From Heracleum sosnowskyi (Eukaryota > Streptophyta > Magnoliopsida > Apiales > Apiaceae), in contig CM061240.1 in assembly GCA_030848705.1 (NCBI GenBank), positions 22,897,001 through 22,961,000 of the forward strand: a stretch of 64,000 bases of DNA. Direction: 5' to 3'. The position numbers and the translations under genes are program-made. The notes beneath the pieces are model-generated. The model was not told the DNA's origin and ran no database searches. It was given only the letters and a program-made list of their open reading frames with translations. Below, piece by piece: positions 29,116 through 38,610 of the stretch. Position 1 is the first letter of the stretch; each line of letters starts with the position of its first letter.

Positions 29116-32100
29116 ATGGCACCTATAGTCAAGCTTATGTCTGCTGGAGGGTTCATCTATGAGAAGAACAACTCCATCCCTTTTGTTGTCAAGGAAAACC
29201 CGAACAGACTGTTCTTCAAAATGATGGATTTCATGAAGAATTGCAAGTTGAGCTATGCAATGTTTCACTCTACACCACTCTACAATGAGATAATCGAGGA
29301 AATTTGGACCTCATGTGAGTATAGTGGAACAAACTGCACACTACAATTCACTCTTCAAGGTAATGAGTACATAGTTAATTCTGATGTTTTGCAAGCATGT
29401 TTACATATTCCTGATAATAACTGTGATGTTTTGCCTACTAACACTGAAATAACTACCATGCTAAATTCTATAAACTACTCTTTGCCTACTGATAATCTGG
29501 GTAGAATAATTAGGAGAGGTTTGGTTAGGGAATACAGTTATTTAGCTGATGCATTCATTAAGGTCTTTTCTGGAAAGATTAGTAATTTTGATGCATTAAC
29601 TAACTCTATGTTAATTCTCCTAACCATGCTTCTAAATGATAGATATCACAACTTTAGCACCCAACTTATGTATGAAATTGGTGCTAAGTTGGGTGACAAA
29701 GCAAATAGGAAGAAAAATATCTATTATGCTAGGTTTCTGATGATGTTGGCTAACCATGTTAGTCCAGCACCATTAGTTATCTCTAACCCTAATGCCAGGT
29801 TTGAGTGCTTTGTGCAAGAAAAGAGAGTATTGACAGACATACTGAGGCTGAACCACAATGGTGATGTTCCAGTGGTGTATCTGCCAATCATCGAGGTAAC
29901 TACTACTATCCCTGTTAGTGTAGCTAACACCTCTACTGTTTTACCTTCCAATGTTGCTATGGAGTCTGTAGCTGTGACCCAACAGGCTCCTGCCCTAGCA
30001 ACAAAACCAAAATCAAAGAAATCCTCCAAGCCAACCTCAGGTGCTTCTCAAAAGGCACCTGTTGTAAAAACTACCACACAACCTAAGGGGAGTGAGTCTG
30101 GAGTTGTGAGAGGTGAGGGAAGGGGTGAACATCAAAGAAACCCCAAGGATAAGGAAGGACAGGTTAGTGTGTACCAGCCAAGCCCCATTGTGTCTTCCCA
30201 ACAAGGCACAATGAGTAACATGGATTTAAACACAAGTCTAATTGCATCCTCCCAAAAGGATGTGATTATTGAAACAAGCTCTCCTCCTAGAGCACAGTCC
30301 AAAAGGGTAAGGGACACTTCAAGCCCACAGTCTACATTTTCCCAATACCGAAGGAGAGTGAAGCAAAAGTCCAAGGGTACACAGGGTGCACACACACTGG
30401 AAGCAACACTTCCAGTTTCTCAAATTCAGTCTGATGTAACCCCTATCATTACTCTGGGGTTACAGTCCCATTCTCTAAACATCAATCTTGAATTATCTCC
30501 ATCAAATTCACCAACTCAATCTTTAGATGTGGACATGATCCATACATCTATTCCTGATTCTCCAACTCTAATCTTGGAGAAGCCCCACTCTGAAGCTGGT
30601 GGCCATCACTTGTTAAGTGATTTGTTGGGCCATCAACCAATTTTTCCTGAAGTTGCAAGGGGATCTGTGGACCAATCTTTAAAATCAATCACCACAGACT
30701 CTACTGTAATTTCTCATTCTCAAAGTGCTTTCTTGACTTCATCAACGAAACAGTCTATTTCGTTGACAAGTGTTTCTCCATCAACGGTATCCATACCGTT
30801 GACAGTTCAAACTACCATTCCGTTGATAGTTCACTCTGCACCTTTAATTGAAAATCAAGTTGTTCCCACAACTAGTGCAGATGATCTAGTGGTAGTTGAG
30901 ACACTTCTAGGACTGAGAGGGAGTGAAACTGAGAGGCTGGCTTGCAGCCAGGCAAAAGGAGAGAATGTGAGTGAGAGGCTGGCTATTTCTTCCAGCCAGG
31001 CAAAAGGAGAGATTGAGAGTTCCACCTTAGAAGGTGAAGGTGAGGGTGTGAGAGGTGTGAGCCATGGGGAGCCCATGATGCAAGAACAGAGTGGAGAGAG
31101 AGAAGGGACTACAGGAGTAATAAGGATGGAAGCAGTCATTGCTAGTGAGTTAATGGAGGTCAGTGAGGGAGAAAGGGAACTTACTTTCCAAGAGGTTTAT
31201 CAACAAACTCTGGATAGTATTTCCCTGGATCCTGAGACCTTTACTCATCCTGTGTCAGCCTATCAAGTTTTGGCTCAACAGGGCAATGTGGAGGCAGAGA
31301 GGTCACTACAACTAATTCACACAACTGCATCAATGCAAAGAGCAAAGGATGCCTTGACCAATCTACCTCCAGGGGCTGAAGCAAGTGGAGAATTTGATTT
31401 TTCTGATAATGAGGATAGCTTTGGTGACATTCTACAGGTGGCCACTACTGCACAGACTGGGACTTCTGTGGTGCCTCCTACACCAAACTGGCTTTCTCAA
31501 GATATGCATGGTAGATGCAATTTGGATGCTGCCATCACAAGGCAGTACAATGAAGCATATCTAGCTCATGAGTCTGCAGGAGCAAGGGACAAGAAATTCT
31601 ACAAAGCCATCATGGATTCTCTGGAAATTCAAAGGCTACAAATGTTGCAAACAAGGATTGAGGCTACAGAAATCAAGGACTCAATTAGCAACCTTAGGGC
31701 TGCTACTGACAGGAGGCTAGATGAAAAGCTTCCTCTTCACACTGTCTCCAGGATGTCAAGGTTTTTCACCAAGGAACCTGAAGTGTCTTCATCTTTGAAA
31801 ACTCTTTCCTCTAGAGCGGACAAAGTTGAGGCTACACTTAGTCACATGCAAAAGGAGCAGGAGAAGCAAACTCAGCTACTCACCCAGCTTCTGGCAGCTC
31901 AAGGGCTCCCTATCATCTCACTTGATGCTAACAAAAAGGGGGAGAAATCTAAGGAGCTAAACATTCAGATCACAAAGGTTATGGTCCCAGCCATCTCCTT
32001 ACCAGAAGAGCCATTAGTAATGGGGGAGTTTGCAAAGAAGAAAAAGGACAGTATTGACCTGATCCAGGAAGCCTCTTTAAGGATGAAACTTGCAGAACAA

Positions 32101-33582
32101 ATCAAGGATCACTGGTCAAATATTGAAGAAAAGGTCAAGAAGCTAGCTGACACTAAAAAGGTATCATCTGTACAAGCTACTTCAATACCACCATCAACAA
32201 ATGCAATGGTGACAGTGCAAATGGAGCCACAATTCAGGAGTTCCTATGTCATGGAACCCCTTCAGCATGGAGTCCTTCAAGATTCAAGGAATGAGAAAGG
32301 ACAAGCTTCATGTTTGAGGAATGTGGATGCAAGAGGGATATCTCCAGTATCTCCCATAAAACCCAAAGGCAAGAACATAGAAAGGATAGCTTATCCTCCA
32401 CCAAAGCCAGATGAGTTCAAAGTCTTAGGGAAGCTGATCAAGGAGAGCAAAGAAAGCAATCATCCAAGCATAAGGAACAAGAGGGCACTCATCTACAGGG
32501 ATAACAAGGAAATCTACATTTGGGTTGGTCACCCAAATTTTGCTAAGGCCAAAGCTGAAGAAAGTGAAAGGGCAGCAATGCAAGCTCTTGCAGTTGCTCA
32601 ATCACTTGAAGATGAAGAAGCCCTACAGGAAGAAAAGGCCAAGGATAAAGCTAAGGAAGCTGGAAAGAAGAAGAGAACAAGTCAGCCAAAGGCTAGAGCT
32701 AAGAGGAATCTGAACTTTGATGAAGATGATTCTCAAGAAACTGCTCAAGACTCTTCCACAACAAGTGCACATCAAATTCCTGGTGATCTACCTATTGAGG
32801 GAAAGTTGGCTTGTGATCCTGCACATCCTGTCAACTTTCATGATCATCCAATCATGCCAAAAGAGGAACCTTTTGAATTTGATGAAGCCTACTTTCCAAA
32901 GTTCCTGTTAGAGAAGGACCAACCAATGAAGACAAAGAAGAGGTCTGTCAAAGCAAAGCCTGTTCTTGTGAGAAAGCCACAATCTCAAAAACCCCCTGCA
33001 AACCCAGAGGACTGCATGTACATTGCTGACATCAGGGAAGAATCCAGTCTACATCTTGACTTAGACAACCTGGTGGAAGTAAGGGGAATTGCAGCTTCTC
33101 AAAAGTTGCCTGAAAGACTAGTGTTCATATTCAAGGGAGGTAGAGAACAAGTGTGGCCTCTCTACAGAATTTTAGGAGAAGACTATCAAACACTACTCTC
33201 AGTGTTTAGATGCTTGAAAAAGGACTTTGGTTTCACCAAAACAGCCAAGTCTGAGGTGGTCTCCAAAATTTGTCAGATAAAGGCTAGCTGGAACAAGCCT
33301 GAGGCTCTTCCCAGGATACTTAGAGTTCCCTCAACAGGAAAGAAAATCCATCTTCAACCTTATTGGATGATGGAGTTTAAGGACAAGGACAATTGCAGAA
33401 GATTCTTCAGAATGGAAGACCAGCTGGAGAAGGCATCTAATCAAACTCTAAAGCTGATGCAATCCAAGCTTGGTGATCAAGATGAAGAGGAGAAAATCTT
33501 CTACAGAAGGCTACAGGTCCAGATTGAGGAAAACAACTCCAAGAGAGGGAAGAAGACTATGCCACAAAGAAGTCACAGATGA
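29116..33582 (+). CDS. C ORF3: 1488-aa post-pol protein of unknown function
   Basis: A full-length ORF with a good start (CAACAATGGCACC). Residues 1-250 form a compact domain (FMKNCKLSYAMFHSTPLYNE, NLGRIIRRGLVREYSYLADA, NIYYARFLMMLANHV) that resembles the first part of ORF3 in B in layout. About 250-780 is Ser/Thr/Pro/Gln-rich and includes a motif-encoded stretch (ISLTS, STVSIPLT) at 30738-30832. A coiled-coil-like region (about 842-932) ends near NKKGEKSKE. A Lys/Arg-rich stretch at about 1183-1200 looks like a nuclear signal. The C-terminal domain (about 1300-1480, HLQPYWMMEFKDKDNCRRFF) is closely matched in element D. I see no signal peptide or transmembrane helix. The role is unknown; nucleic acid or chromatin binding is an inference. 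Confidence 0.82.
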   Translation: MAPIVKLMSAGGFIYEKNNSIPFVVKENPNRLFFKMMDFMKNCKLSYAMFHSTPLYNEIIEEIWTSCEYSGTNCTLQFTLQGNEYIVNSDVLQACLHIPDNNCDVLPTNTEITTMLNSINYSLPTDNLGRIIRRGLVREYSYLADAFIKVFSGKISNFDALTNSMLILLTMLLNDRYHNFSTQLMYEIGAKLGDKANRKKNIYYARFLMMLANHVSPAPLVISNPNARFECFVQEKRVLTDILRLNHNGDVPVVYLPIIEVTTTIPVSVANTSTVLPSNVAMESVAVTQQAPALATKPKSKKSSKPTSGASQKAPVVKTTTQPKGSESGVVRGEGRGEHQRNPKDKEGQVSVYQPSPIVSSQQGTMSNMDLNTSLIASSQKDVIIETSSPPRAQSKRVRDTSSPQSTFSQYRRRVKQKSKGTQGAHTLEATLPVSQIQSDVTPIITLGLQSHSLNINLELSPSNSPTQSLDVDMIHTSIPDSPTLILEKPHSEAGGHHLLSDLLGHQPIFPEVARGSVDQSLKSITTDSTVISHSQSAFLTSSTKQSISLTSVSPSTVSIPLTVQTTIPLIVHSAPLIENQVVPTTSADDLVVVETLLGLRGSETERLACSQAKGENVSERLAISSSQAKGEIESSTLEGEGEGVRGVSHGEPMMQEQSGEREGTTGVIRMEAVIASELMEVSEGERELTFQEVYQQTLDSISLDPETFTHPVSAYQVLAQQGNVEAERSLQLIHTTASMQRAKDALTNLPPGAEASGEFDFSDNEDSFGDILQVATTAQTGTSVVPPTPNWLSQDMHGRCNLDAAITRQYNEAYLAHESAGARDKKFYKAIMDSLEIQRLQMLQTRIEATEIKDSISNLRAATDRRLDEKLPLHTVSRMSRFFTKEPEVSSSLKTLSSRADKVEATLSHMQKEQEKQTQLLTQLLAAQGLPIISLDANKKGEKSKELNIQITKVMVPAISLPEEPLVMGEFAKKKKDSIDLIQEASLRMKLAEQIKDHWSNIEEKVKKLADTKKVSSVQATSIPPSTNAMVTVQMEPQFRSSYVMEPLQHGVLQDSRNEKGQASCLRNVDARGISPVSPIKPKGKNIERIAYPPPKPDEFKVLGKLIKESKESNHPSIRNKRALIYRDNKEIYIWVGHPNFAKAKAEESERAAMQALAVAQSLEDEEALQEEKAKDKAKEAGKKKRTSQPKARAKRNLNFDEDDSQETAQDSSTTSAHQIPGDLPIEGKLACDPAHPVNFHDHPIMPKEEPFEFDEAYFPKFLLEKDQPMKTKKRSVKAKPVLVRKPQSQKPPANPEDCMYIADIREESSLHLDLDNLVEVRGIAASQKLPERLVFIFKGGREQVWPLYRILGEDYQTLLSVFRCLKKDFGFTKTAKSEVVSKICQIKASWNKPEALPRILRVPSTGKKIHLQPYWMMEFKDKDNCRRFFRMEDQLEKASNQTLKLMQSKLGDQDEEEKIFYRRLQVQIEENNSKRGKKTMPQRSHR

Positions 33583-33754
33583 AACATTTGCTCAGACTAG
33601 AGGAGCACTTGTGGGCATTAGTCTTGTAAGTCTTGTATTTTGTCTATAAAGTTTTGAAGCTTAATACATTTTCTACTTTTGTAATTTATGATGTATCTGA
33701 GTGTTTTTGTTATCATCAAGTCTCTTGATTTATGGCTGTTATTCTATCAGTCAT
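33583..33754 (+). other. C 3' untranslated region
   Basis: A short AT/GT-rich stretch between the ORF3 stop and the polypurine tract. Nothing else is recognised in it. Confidence 0.55.
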
Positions 33755-33768
33755 AAATTGGGGGAGAT
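33755..33768 (+). other. Polypurine tract of C
   Basis: AAATTGGGGGAGAT lies directly before the 3' LTR start at 33769. It shares ATTGGGGGAGAT with A and D. Confidence 0.88.
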
Positions 33769-34787
33769 TGTTAGGAATATGTTGTTCTTGATGATAAACA
33801 TAAAACACTTAGTAGAATTTGTGTAAAGTCATTTTTGTAACTGTCAACGAAATGGCATGCTTTGCAGCATTCCGTTGACAGGAAGCTCATCAACGAAATG
33901 AGTGTTGTAGCAATTGCATTGTACAATACTTCACAGTATGATAGGCATTCTGTTATATGTTTTAGATAGGTTTTCTAAGTCATGTTGACTAAGTACTAGA
34001 TAGGCAAAATAGGTTGGTTAATTGTAAATATGTTATGCCTTGTAATTTTGACTAAGTGAAGACATGTCAACGGTATGAAGATTACTCTGTCAACGGTATG
34101 GAGTTTACCCATCAACGAAACGAGGGAAACACCATCAACGGAATGAAGAATGAAGCTATCAACGAAACACATCTCCTTCCTATCAACGAATCAATGTTGC
34201 TTTTTGAACAGTTGACAAAGTGATAGTGACAGTTTACTGAACAGATCTAAAAGGAGATATGGAAGTGTACTTTGCATTGGAAGCCATCAAAGTGGATACT
34301 GGAAATAAGGAAACATTCCAATTTCCAATATGGCTCTTGGAAATGATTATAATGAGCATGAAGACAAAAGCAAAGATCTCCAAGGACCATTGGACAAAAG
34401 GAATGAAAAGCAAGCTACTGATGGTTACTACTATTATTCTTTAGTTTAACCAAACGTAGAATTGTAAACTTGGGATTATATAACCAAGTGTAGCAGTTAC
34501 TTTAGAAAAAAGAGAAGAAAAACAAATAGATTGTATTAGCTATTTTTGAGAGCAATTCTTCTCTACAACCTTGTAACTGAGTAGCTGTGTACATTTGTAT
34601 CACAGATTATTTCCGCAATAAAAACACTTCAGTTGGATCATCAAACAATCCAACTGAATTATTTATATCTTGTGTTTTTATTTATTCAGTTCAGTTTTAA
34701 TTTATAAAGTGTTTAGTTTTCAGAAAATATCAAGAATTGTATTCAACCCCCCCTTCTACAATTCTGTTAGGTCATTTGGGAATAACA
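33769..34787 (+). repeat. 3' LTR of C
   Basis: 1019 bp, same as 21669-22687 apart from three mismatches found by eye. The U5 hairpin copy is at 34733-34765. Confidence 0.95.
34733..34765 (+). other. U5 hairpin of C (3' LTR copy)
   Basis: Same arms and loop as at 22633-22665, a perfect 9-bp stem. Confidence 0.8.
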
Positions 34788-36232
34788 GCATCATCAGTAT
34801 TAGCACCATCAGTACCTGGTGAGTCATCAGGATTTGGTGACCCGTCAGTACTGGATGAATGGACAGCTTCTGATTCACTTTCTTCAGGTTCCTAGGAAGC
34901 TTCATTTTCAAATAACAATCTATCATGCGAGTCTTCAATGATTCCAGTTATCTTCTTATCATCAAAAGATACATGTATTGACTCCATGACAGTTCTTGTT
35001 CTCAAATTAAAAACTCTGAAGGCTCTTGATGTAGGATAACCTATGAATATTCCTTCATCAGCCTTTGTTTCAAATTTCCCTAGCTGTTCAGGATGAGTTC
35101 TGAGAACAAAACATTTACAGCCAAACACATGCAAATGCTTCAGACTTGGTTTCTTCTCTTTGAGTGACTGATAAGGAGTGACACCATGCCTGTTTATCAA
35201 TGTGAGATTTTGTGTATAGCATGCTGTGTTGACTGCTTCTACCCAGAAATATGTAGGTAATTTAGCTTCTTCCAACATAGTTCTGCCAGCTTCAATAAGA
35301 GTTCTATTCTTCCTTTCTACTACTCCATTTTGCTGAGGTGTGCCAGGAGCAGAGAATTGTTGAATGATTCCTTTGTATTTGCAGAACTCTTCCATCTTTG
35401 AATTCTTAAATTCAGTACCATTATCACTTCTCAGAATCTTGACTTTGTACTTTGTGGTTGTCTCAATCATCCTCACATGATCCAACAGAACTTCAGGAGT
35501 TTCATCTTTTCTATGCAGAAAATACACCCAGGTGAATCTAGAATATTCATCAACAATTACAAGAGTGTACCTTTTCTTACTGATGGACATGATGTTGACT
35601 GGACCAAACAGATCAAGATGTAGCATGTGATATGGTTCTTCAATAGAGGATTCTAATTTACTCTGGAATGATGTCCTTCTTTGTTTTGCTTTTTGGCATG
35701 CATCACAGAGTCCATCAGGTGTATATAAGACATTAGGTAATCCTCTTACTAACTCTTTCTTAACCAACTCATTGATGTTGCTGAAGTTGAGATGAGAAAG
35801 CTTCTTTTGCCAATTCCAACTTTCATCTACTGAAGCTTTACTGATGAAACATGTAGGGGAGCCATCAGTATCTGAGAGAATGTTGGCTTCATATATGTTA
35901 CCATGCCTGTAGCCAGTTAGTGCTATCTTCCCTGTTGCTTTACTGACTACTTCACAATGTGTGGAATAGAAATTGACATGATAACCTCTGTCAGTGATTT
36001 GACTAATACTCAACAAGTTGTGTTTTAGTCCTTTCACTAGAGCTACTTTTTCAATGATGACATTTCCAATGATTATATTGCCATATCCCAAGGTTTGTCC
36101 AATGTTGCCATCTCCATAAGACACAGTTGGGCCAGCTTTTTCCTCATATTCTGATAACAGGGCTTTGTTTCCAGTCATGTGCACAGAACATCCACTATCC
36201 ATGACTAACACATTTTTCCTTTTACCCTGCAT
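34788..36232 (-). pseudogene. pol: A pol, N-terminal part: protease and integrase, with an in-frame TAG
   Basis: The frame opens MQGKRKN in the same frame as gag, after the gag TAG at 36248. Protease: VMDSGCSVHMTGN. Integrase zinc region: NWQKKLSHLNF and CDACQKAK; the first His of the HHCC set is Gln here. Core: LDLFGPVN, DNGTEF and VERKNRTL are all present. A TAG at 34892-34894 follows FENEAS. After it the frame stays open through a stretch containing two A motifs (34810-34860) to the C insertion site, where it joins the RT part at 21668. So this pol has one stop, one missing zinc ligand and one insertion. Confidence 0.88.
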
Positions 36233-36247
36233 CAGAATAGTAAAACA

Positions 36248-38560
36248 CTAGTCAGAATGTTTAGGAACCCACACTTGTTGGATTCCTTGTTCATGCATTT
36301 TATTAAATTTAACAGCAGAAGACTTTTTGACTTTAGCAGTCCTGACAGGATTTACTCCATCAGGATTTGCTTTGTCAGTATCAGTATTAACAAAAGCATG
36401 CTTCATTATGACATTTTCAGTTCTATCAGACTTTGTACTACTTTCAAACTTAGGCAATGGATCATAAAAATTATAGTACAAATCATGATACTCTTTACAT
36501 GTATAAATAGAATGCCATAGACTACCACAATGAAAACAGGACTTCTGCGGTTTATAGAGTACTGATCTATTCCTAACATCAGACTTAGGAATATCAGTAA
36601 TCTTCTTCTTACTCTTCTTACAATCAATAGCAAGATGATTAGAGTTACCACAGTTAAAACAACAGTTTCTAGGTGCATTTGGGATATATTTATAACCATT
36701 CTCTTTATTGATCCCAACTTTACCATTCCTGTTTCTCTTAACAGTAGCTTCCTTTTTCTTATCTGTAACCTCACAGATTTTATCCTTAAGCTGTTTCTGA
36801 GACAATAGACCTACATTCTTAGTGACTTTGTTCATGACAGGTTTAGACTTTATAATTTTAATTCCTTGAGTAGAAGTAGATCCCTTTTCAAAAGTAGAAT
36901 TGGAATCCTTACCAAAAACAAAATTAACAGGAGTAATCTTAGATTTGGTTGAGTCTATAACATGTCTATAGGTCTTTGGACTGACTGTCTCATCAATGAC
37001 AATTTTCTCTGCTAATTTCTTATATTCATCTGACTTATATCCTAGACACTCTTTCCAATTCTTAGAGGTATTAATCTCATGAAATTTCCTACCAGAGTCT
37101 GTCCAGGTTCTGATTTTCTCATTAGCAAATTCAAGTTCTTTTTCAAGGGAAGTACATTTAGATGTCATCTCTAAGTGCATGTGTTTAGCATTATCACATT
37201 CTTTTTGTACTTCTTGCATACGAGAAAATTCAGCTTCTAATATCTCATTCCTCTTTCTAAGGTCAGACATCTCAGATAAGATTCTAGTATTCTCAGCAGT
37301 TTGACTTCTAAAGCTAATATGTAATGACTTTAGAAAACGTCTTAACTCAGAAGCATTATCAGTATCAAAATCAAAGATAGTATTTAGTACCTTATCATCA
37401 GGAGCAGCAGTTACATCAGCATTGGCCATTAACGCATAGTTGACTACCTCAGTATCAGATTCTGAGGAAGAGTCCATCCAATCCTTGCTTGATGTGATGA
37501 GTGCCTTTGTCTTATTGCATTCAGAAGCAAAGTGACCCATACCATTACACTTGTAGCATCTAACATTTGACTTGTCAAATTTGCTACCCTTGCTGTCCTT
37601 TTTGATATACTTGTCTTTGTCTGCTTTGAAGGTCTTTTTCTGAAAGTTGCCTTGTCTTCTATTCTTCCTGAACTTCATCCTTCTGAAGTTTCTGACAATC
37701 ATAGCAACCATCTCTTCCATGTCTGAATCAGAAGATTCATCACCAGTATTGGCATCAGGATTGCCATCAGTATCTGATGAAGAGTCGTCAGGATCTGACT
37801 CAACTACTCTTGCTTTCCTTCTAGAGGCCTCCATAGCCTTCCCTTTTGATTTTGCTTCTACATTCAAAGCAATTGACTTTGCCTTGCTGCTTTTCTTGTT
37901 CTTTCTCTGTTGAACTTCAAGATCATGAGTTCTTAGCATCCCATAGATCTCATCAAGAGACACAATGTTCAGATCATACTGGTGTCTAATGATTGAGGTC
38001 TGAGTATCCCATTCTTCAGGTAAAGCTCTAAGAAATTTGGTGTTTGAATCTTCAGTTTCATATACTTTGTCAACTAAGGATAAGCTGTTCAATAGTGTCA
38101 GAAATCTATCATATAGATCAGTCAGGCTCTCTTCAGGTCTTGCATCGAATTGCTCATATTCTTGAATCAATAGAGCCCTTCTGTTTTTCTTAACAGATGC
38201 AGATCCCTGGCACTGAGTTTCCAAAGTATCCCAGATTTCTTTTGAAGACTTGCATGCAATCACTCTGTTTGACATGACAGCATCAAGGCTATTATGCAAG
38301 ATATTCTTTATCTTTGGTTCCCTGAGTACATGAGCTTTTTCTTCTGGAGTCCATTCAGCTTTAGCTTTGACCACATAATGTTCTGGTACTGTATCTGTTC
38401 GTTCTACGAACTTTGTTGGTATATATGGTCCATCACGAATCCTGTCCAAGTAGTCAGGATCCATAGCCTCCAGGTACATCAGCATCTTTACCCTCCATGT
38501 GGGATATTCTGATATCTTCAAGATGGGAATCTTCATGCTTTCATACTTGGTTGTCGACAT
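36248..38560 (-). CDS. gag: A gag, large Sirevirus-type polyprotein with three zinc knuckles
   Basis: 770 codons from an ATG 36 bases after the primer site. The UBN2-type N-terminal half (YPTWRVKMLMYLEAMDPDY, SKEIWDTLETQCQG, LPEEWDTQTSIIRHQY) leads to CYKCNGMGHFASEC (about 334). A coiled-coil-like middle part (about 410-490) follows. Then come CFNCGNSNHLAIDC (about 633) and a third knuckle-like CFHCGSLWHSIYTC (about 673). The C-terminus is QQVWVPKHSD, the same WVPK ending as gag of B and C. The stop is TAG, and pol continues in the same frame, so readthrough or splicing could link them. Codons near 36350 and 37750 contain A motifs, read as ANPDGVNP and GNPDANTGD. Confidence 0.92.
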   Translation of the reverse strand: MSTTKYESMKIPILKISEYPTWRVKMLMYLEAMDPDYLDRIRDGPYIPTKFVERTDTVPEHYVVKAKAEWTPEEKAHVLREPKIKNILHNSLDAVMSNRVIACKSSKEIWDTLETQCQGSASVKKNRRALLIQEYEQFDARPEESLTDLYDRFLTLLNSLSLVDKVYETEDSNTKFLRALPEEWDTQTSIIRHQYDLNIVSLDEIYGMLRTHDLEVQQRKNKKSSKAKSIALNVEAKSKGKAMEASRRKARVVESDPDDSSSDTDGNPDANTGDESSDSDMEEMVAMIVRNFRRMKFRKNRRQGNFQKKTFKADKDKYIKKDSKGSKFDKSNVRCYKCNGMGHFASECNKTKALITSSKDWMDSSSESDTEVVNYALMANADVTAAPDDKVLNTIFDFDTDNASELRRFLKSLHISFRSQTAENTRILSEMSDLRKRNEILEAEFSRMQEVQKECDNAKHMHLEMTSKCTSLEKELEFANEKIRTWTDSGRKFHEINTSKNWKECLGYKSDEYKKLAEKIVIDETVSPKTYRHVIDSTKSKITPVNFVFGKDSNSTFEKGSTSTQGIKIIKSKPVMNKVTKNVGLLSQKQLKDKICEVTDKKKEATVKRNRNGKVGINKENGYKYIPNAPRNCCFNCGNSNHLAIDCKKSKKKITDIPKSDVRNRSVLYKPQKSCFHCGSLWHSIYTCKEYHDLYYNFYDPLPKFESSTKSDRTENVIMKHAFVNTDTDKANPDGVNPVRTAKVKKSSAVKFNKMHEQGIQQVWVPKHSD

Positions 38561-38596
38561 CTTTAGATCGTATCTGATTCAGAATTAAATCAGTTT

Positions 38597-38608
38597 GCTC
38601 TGATACCA
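38597..38608 (-). other. Primer binding site of A (iMet type)
   Basis: The minus strand reads TGGTATCAGAGC, two bases from the LTR edge at 38611. It fixes the right LTR as the 5' LTR. Confidence 0.9.
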
Positions 38609-38610
38609 AT

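Larger units (their letters stand above)
21669..34787 (+). mobile_element. Sirevirus-type copia element C, complete and the youngest layer
   Basis: C is bounded by TGTTAGGAAT at 21669 and GGGAATAACA ending at 34787, flanked by gcatc (21664-21668 and 34788-34792). LTRs are 1019 bp each with three mismatches found by eye (TATGAACG/TATCAACG, GAGCAG/GAGTAG, TTTTAAG/TTTTCAG). Length is 13.1 kb. It is in plus orientation with gag, pol and ORF3 all open, so it looks potentially autonomous. At about 0.3% LTR divergence and commonly used plant LTR rates it would be of the order of 100,000 years old (inference). Confidence 0.96.
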
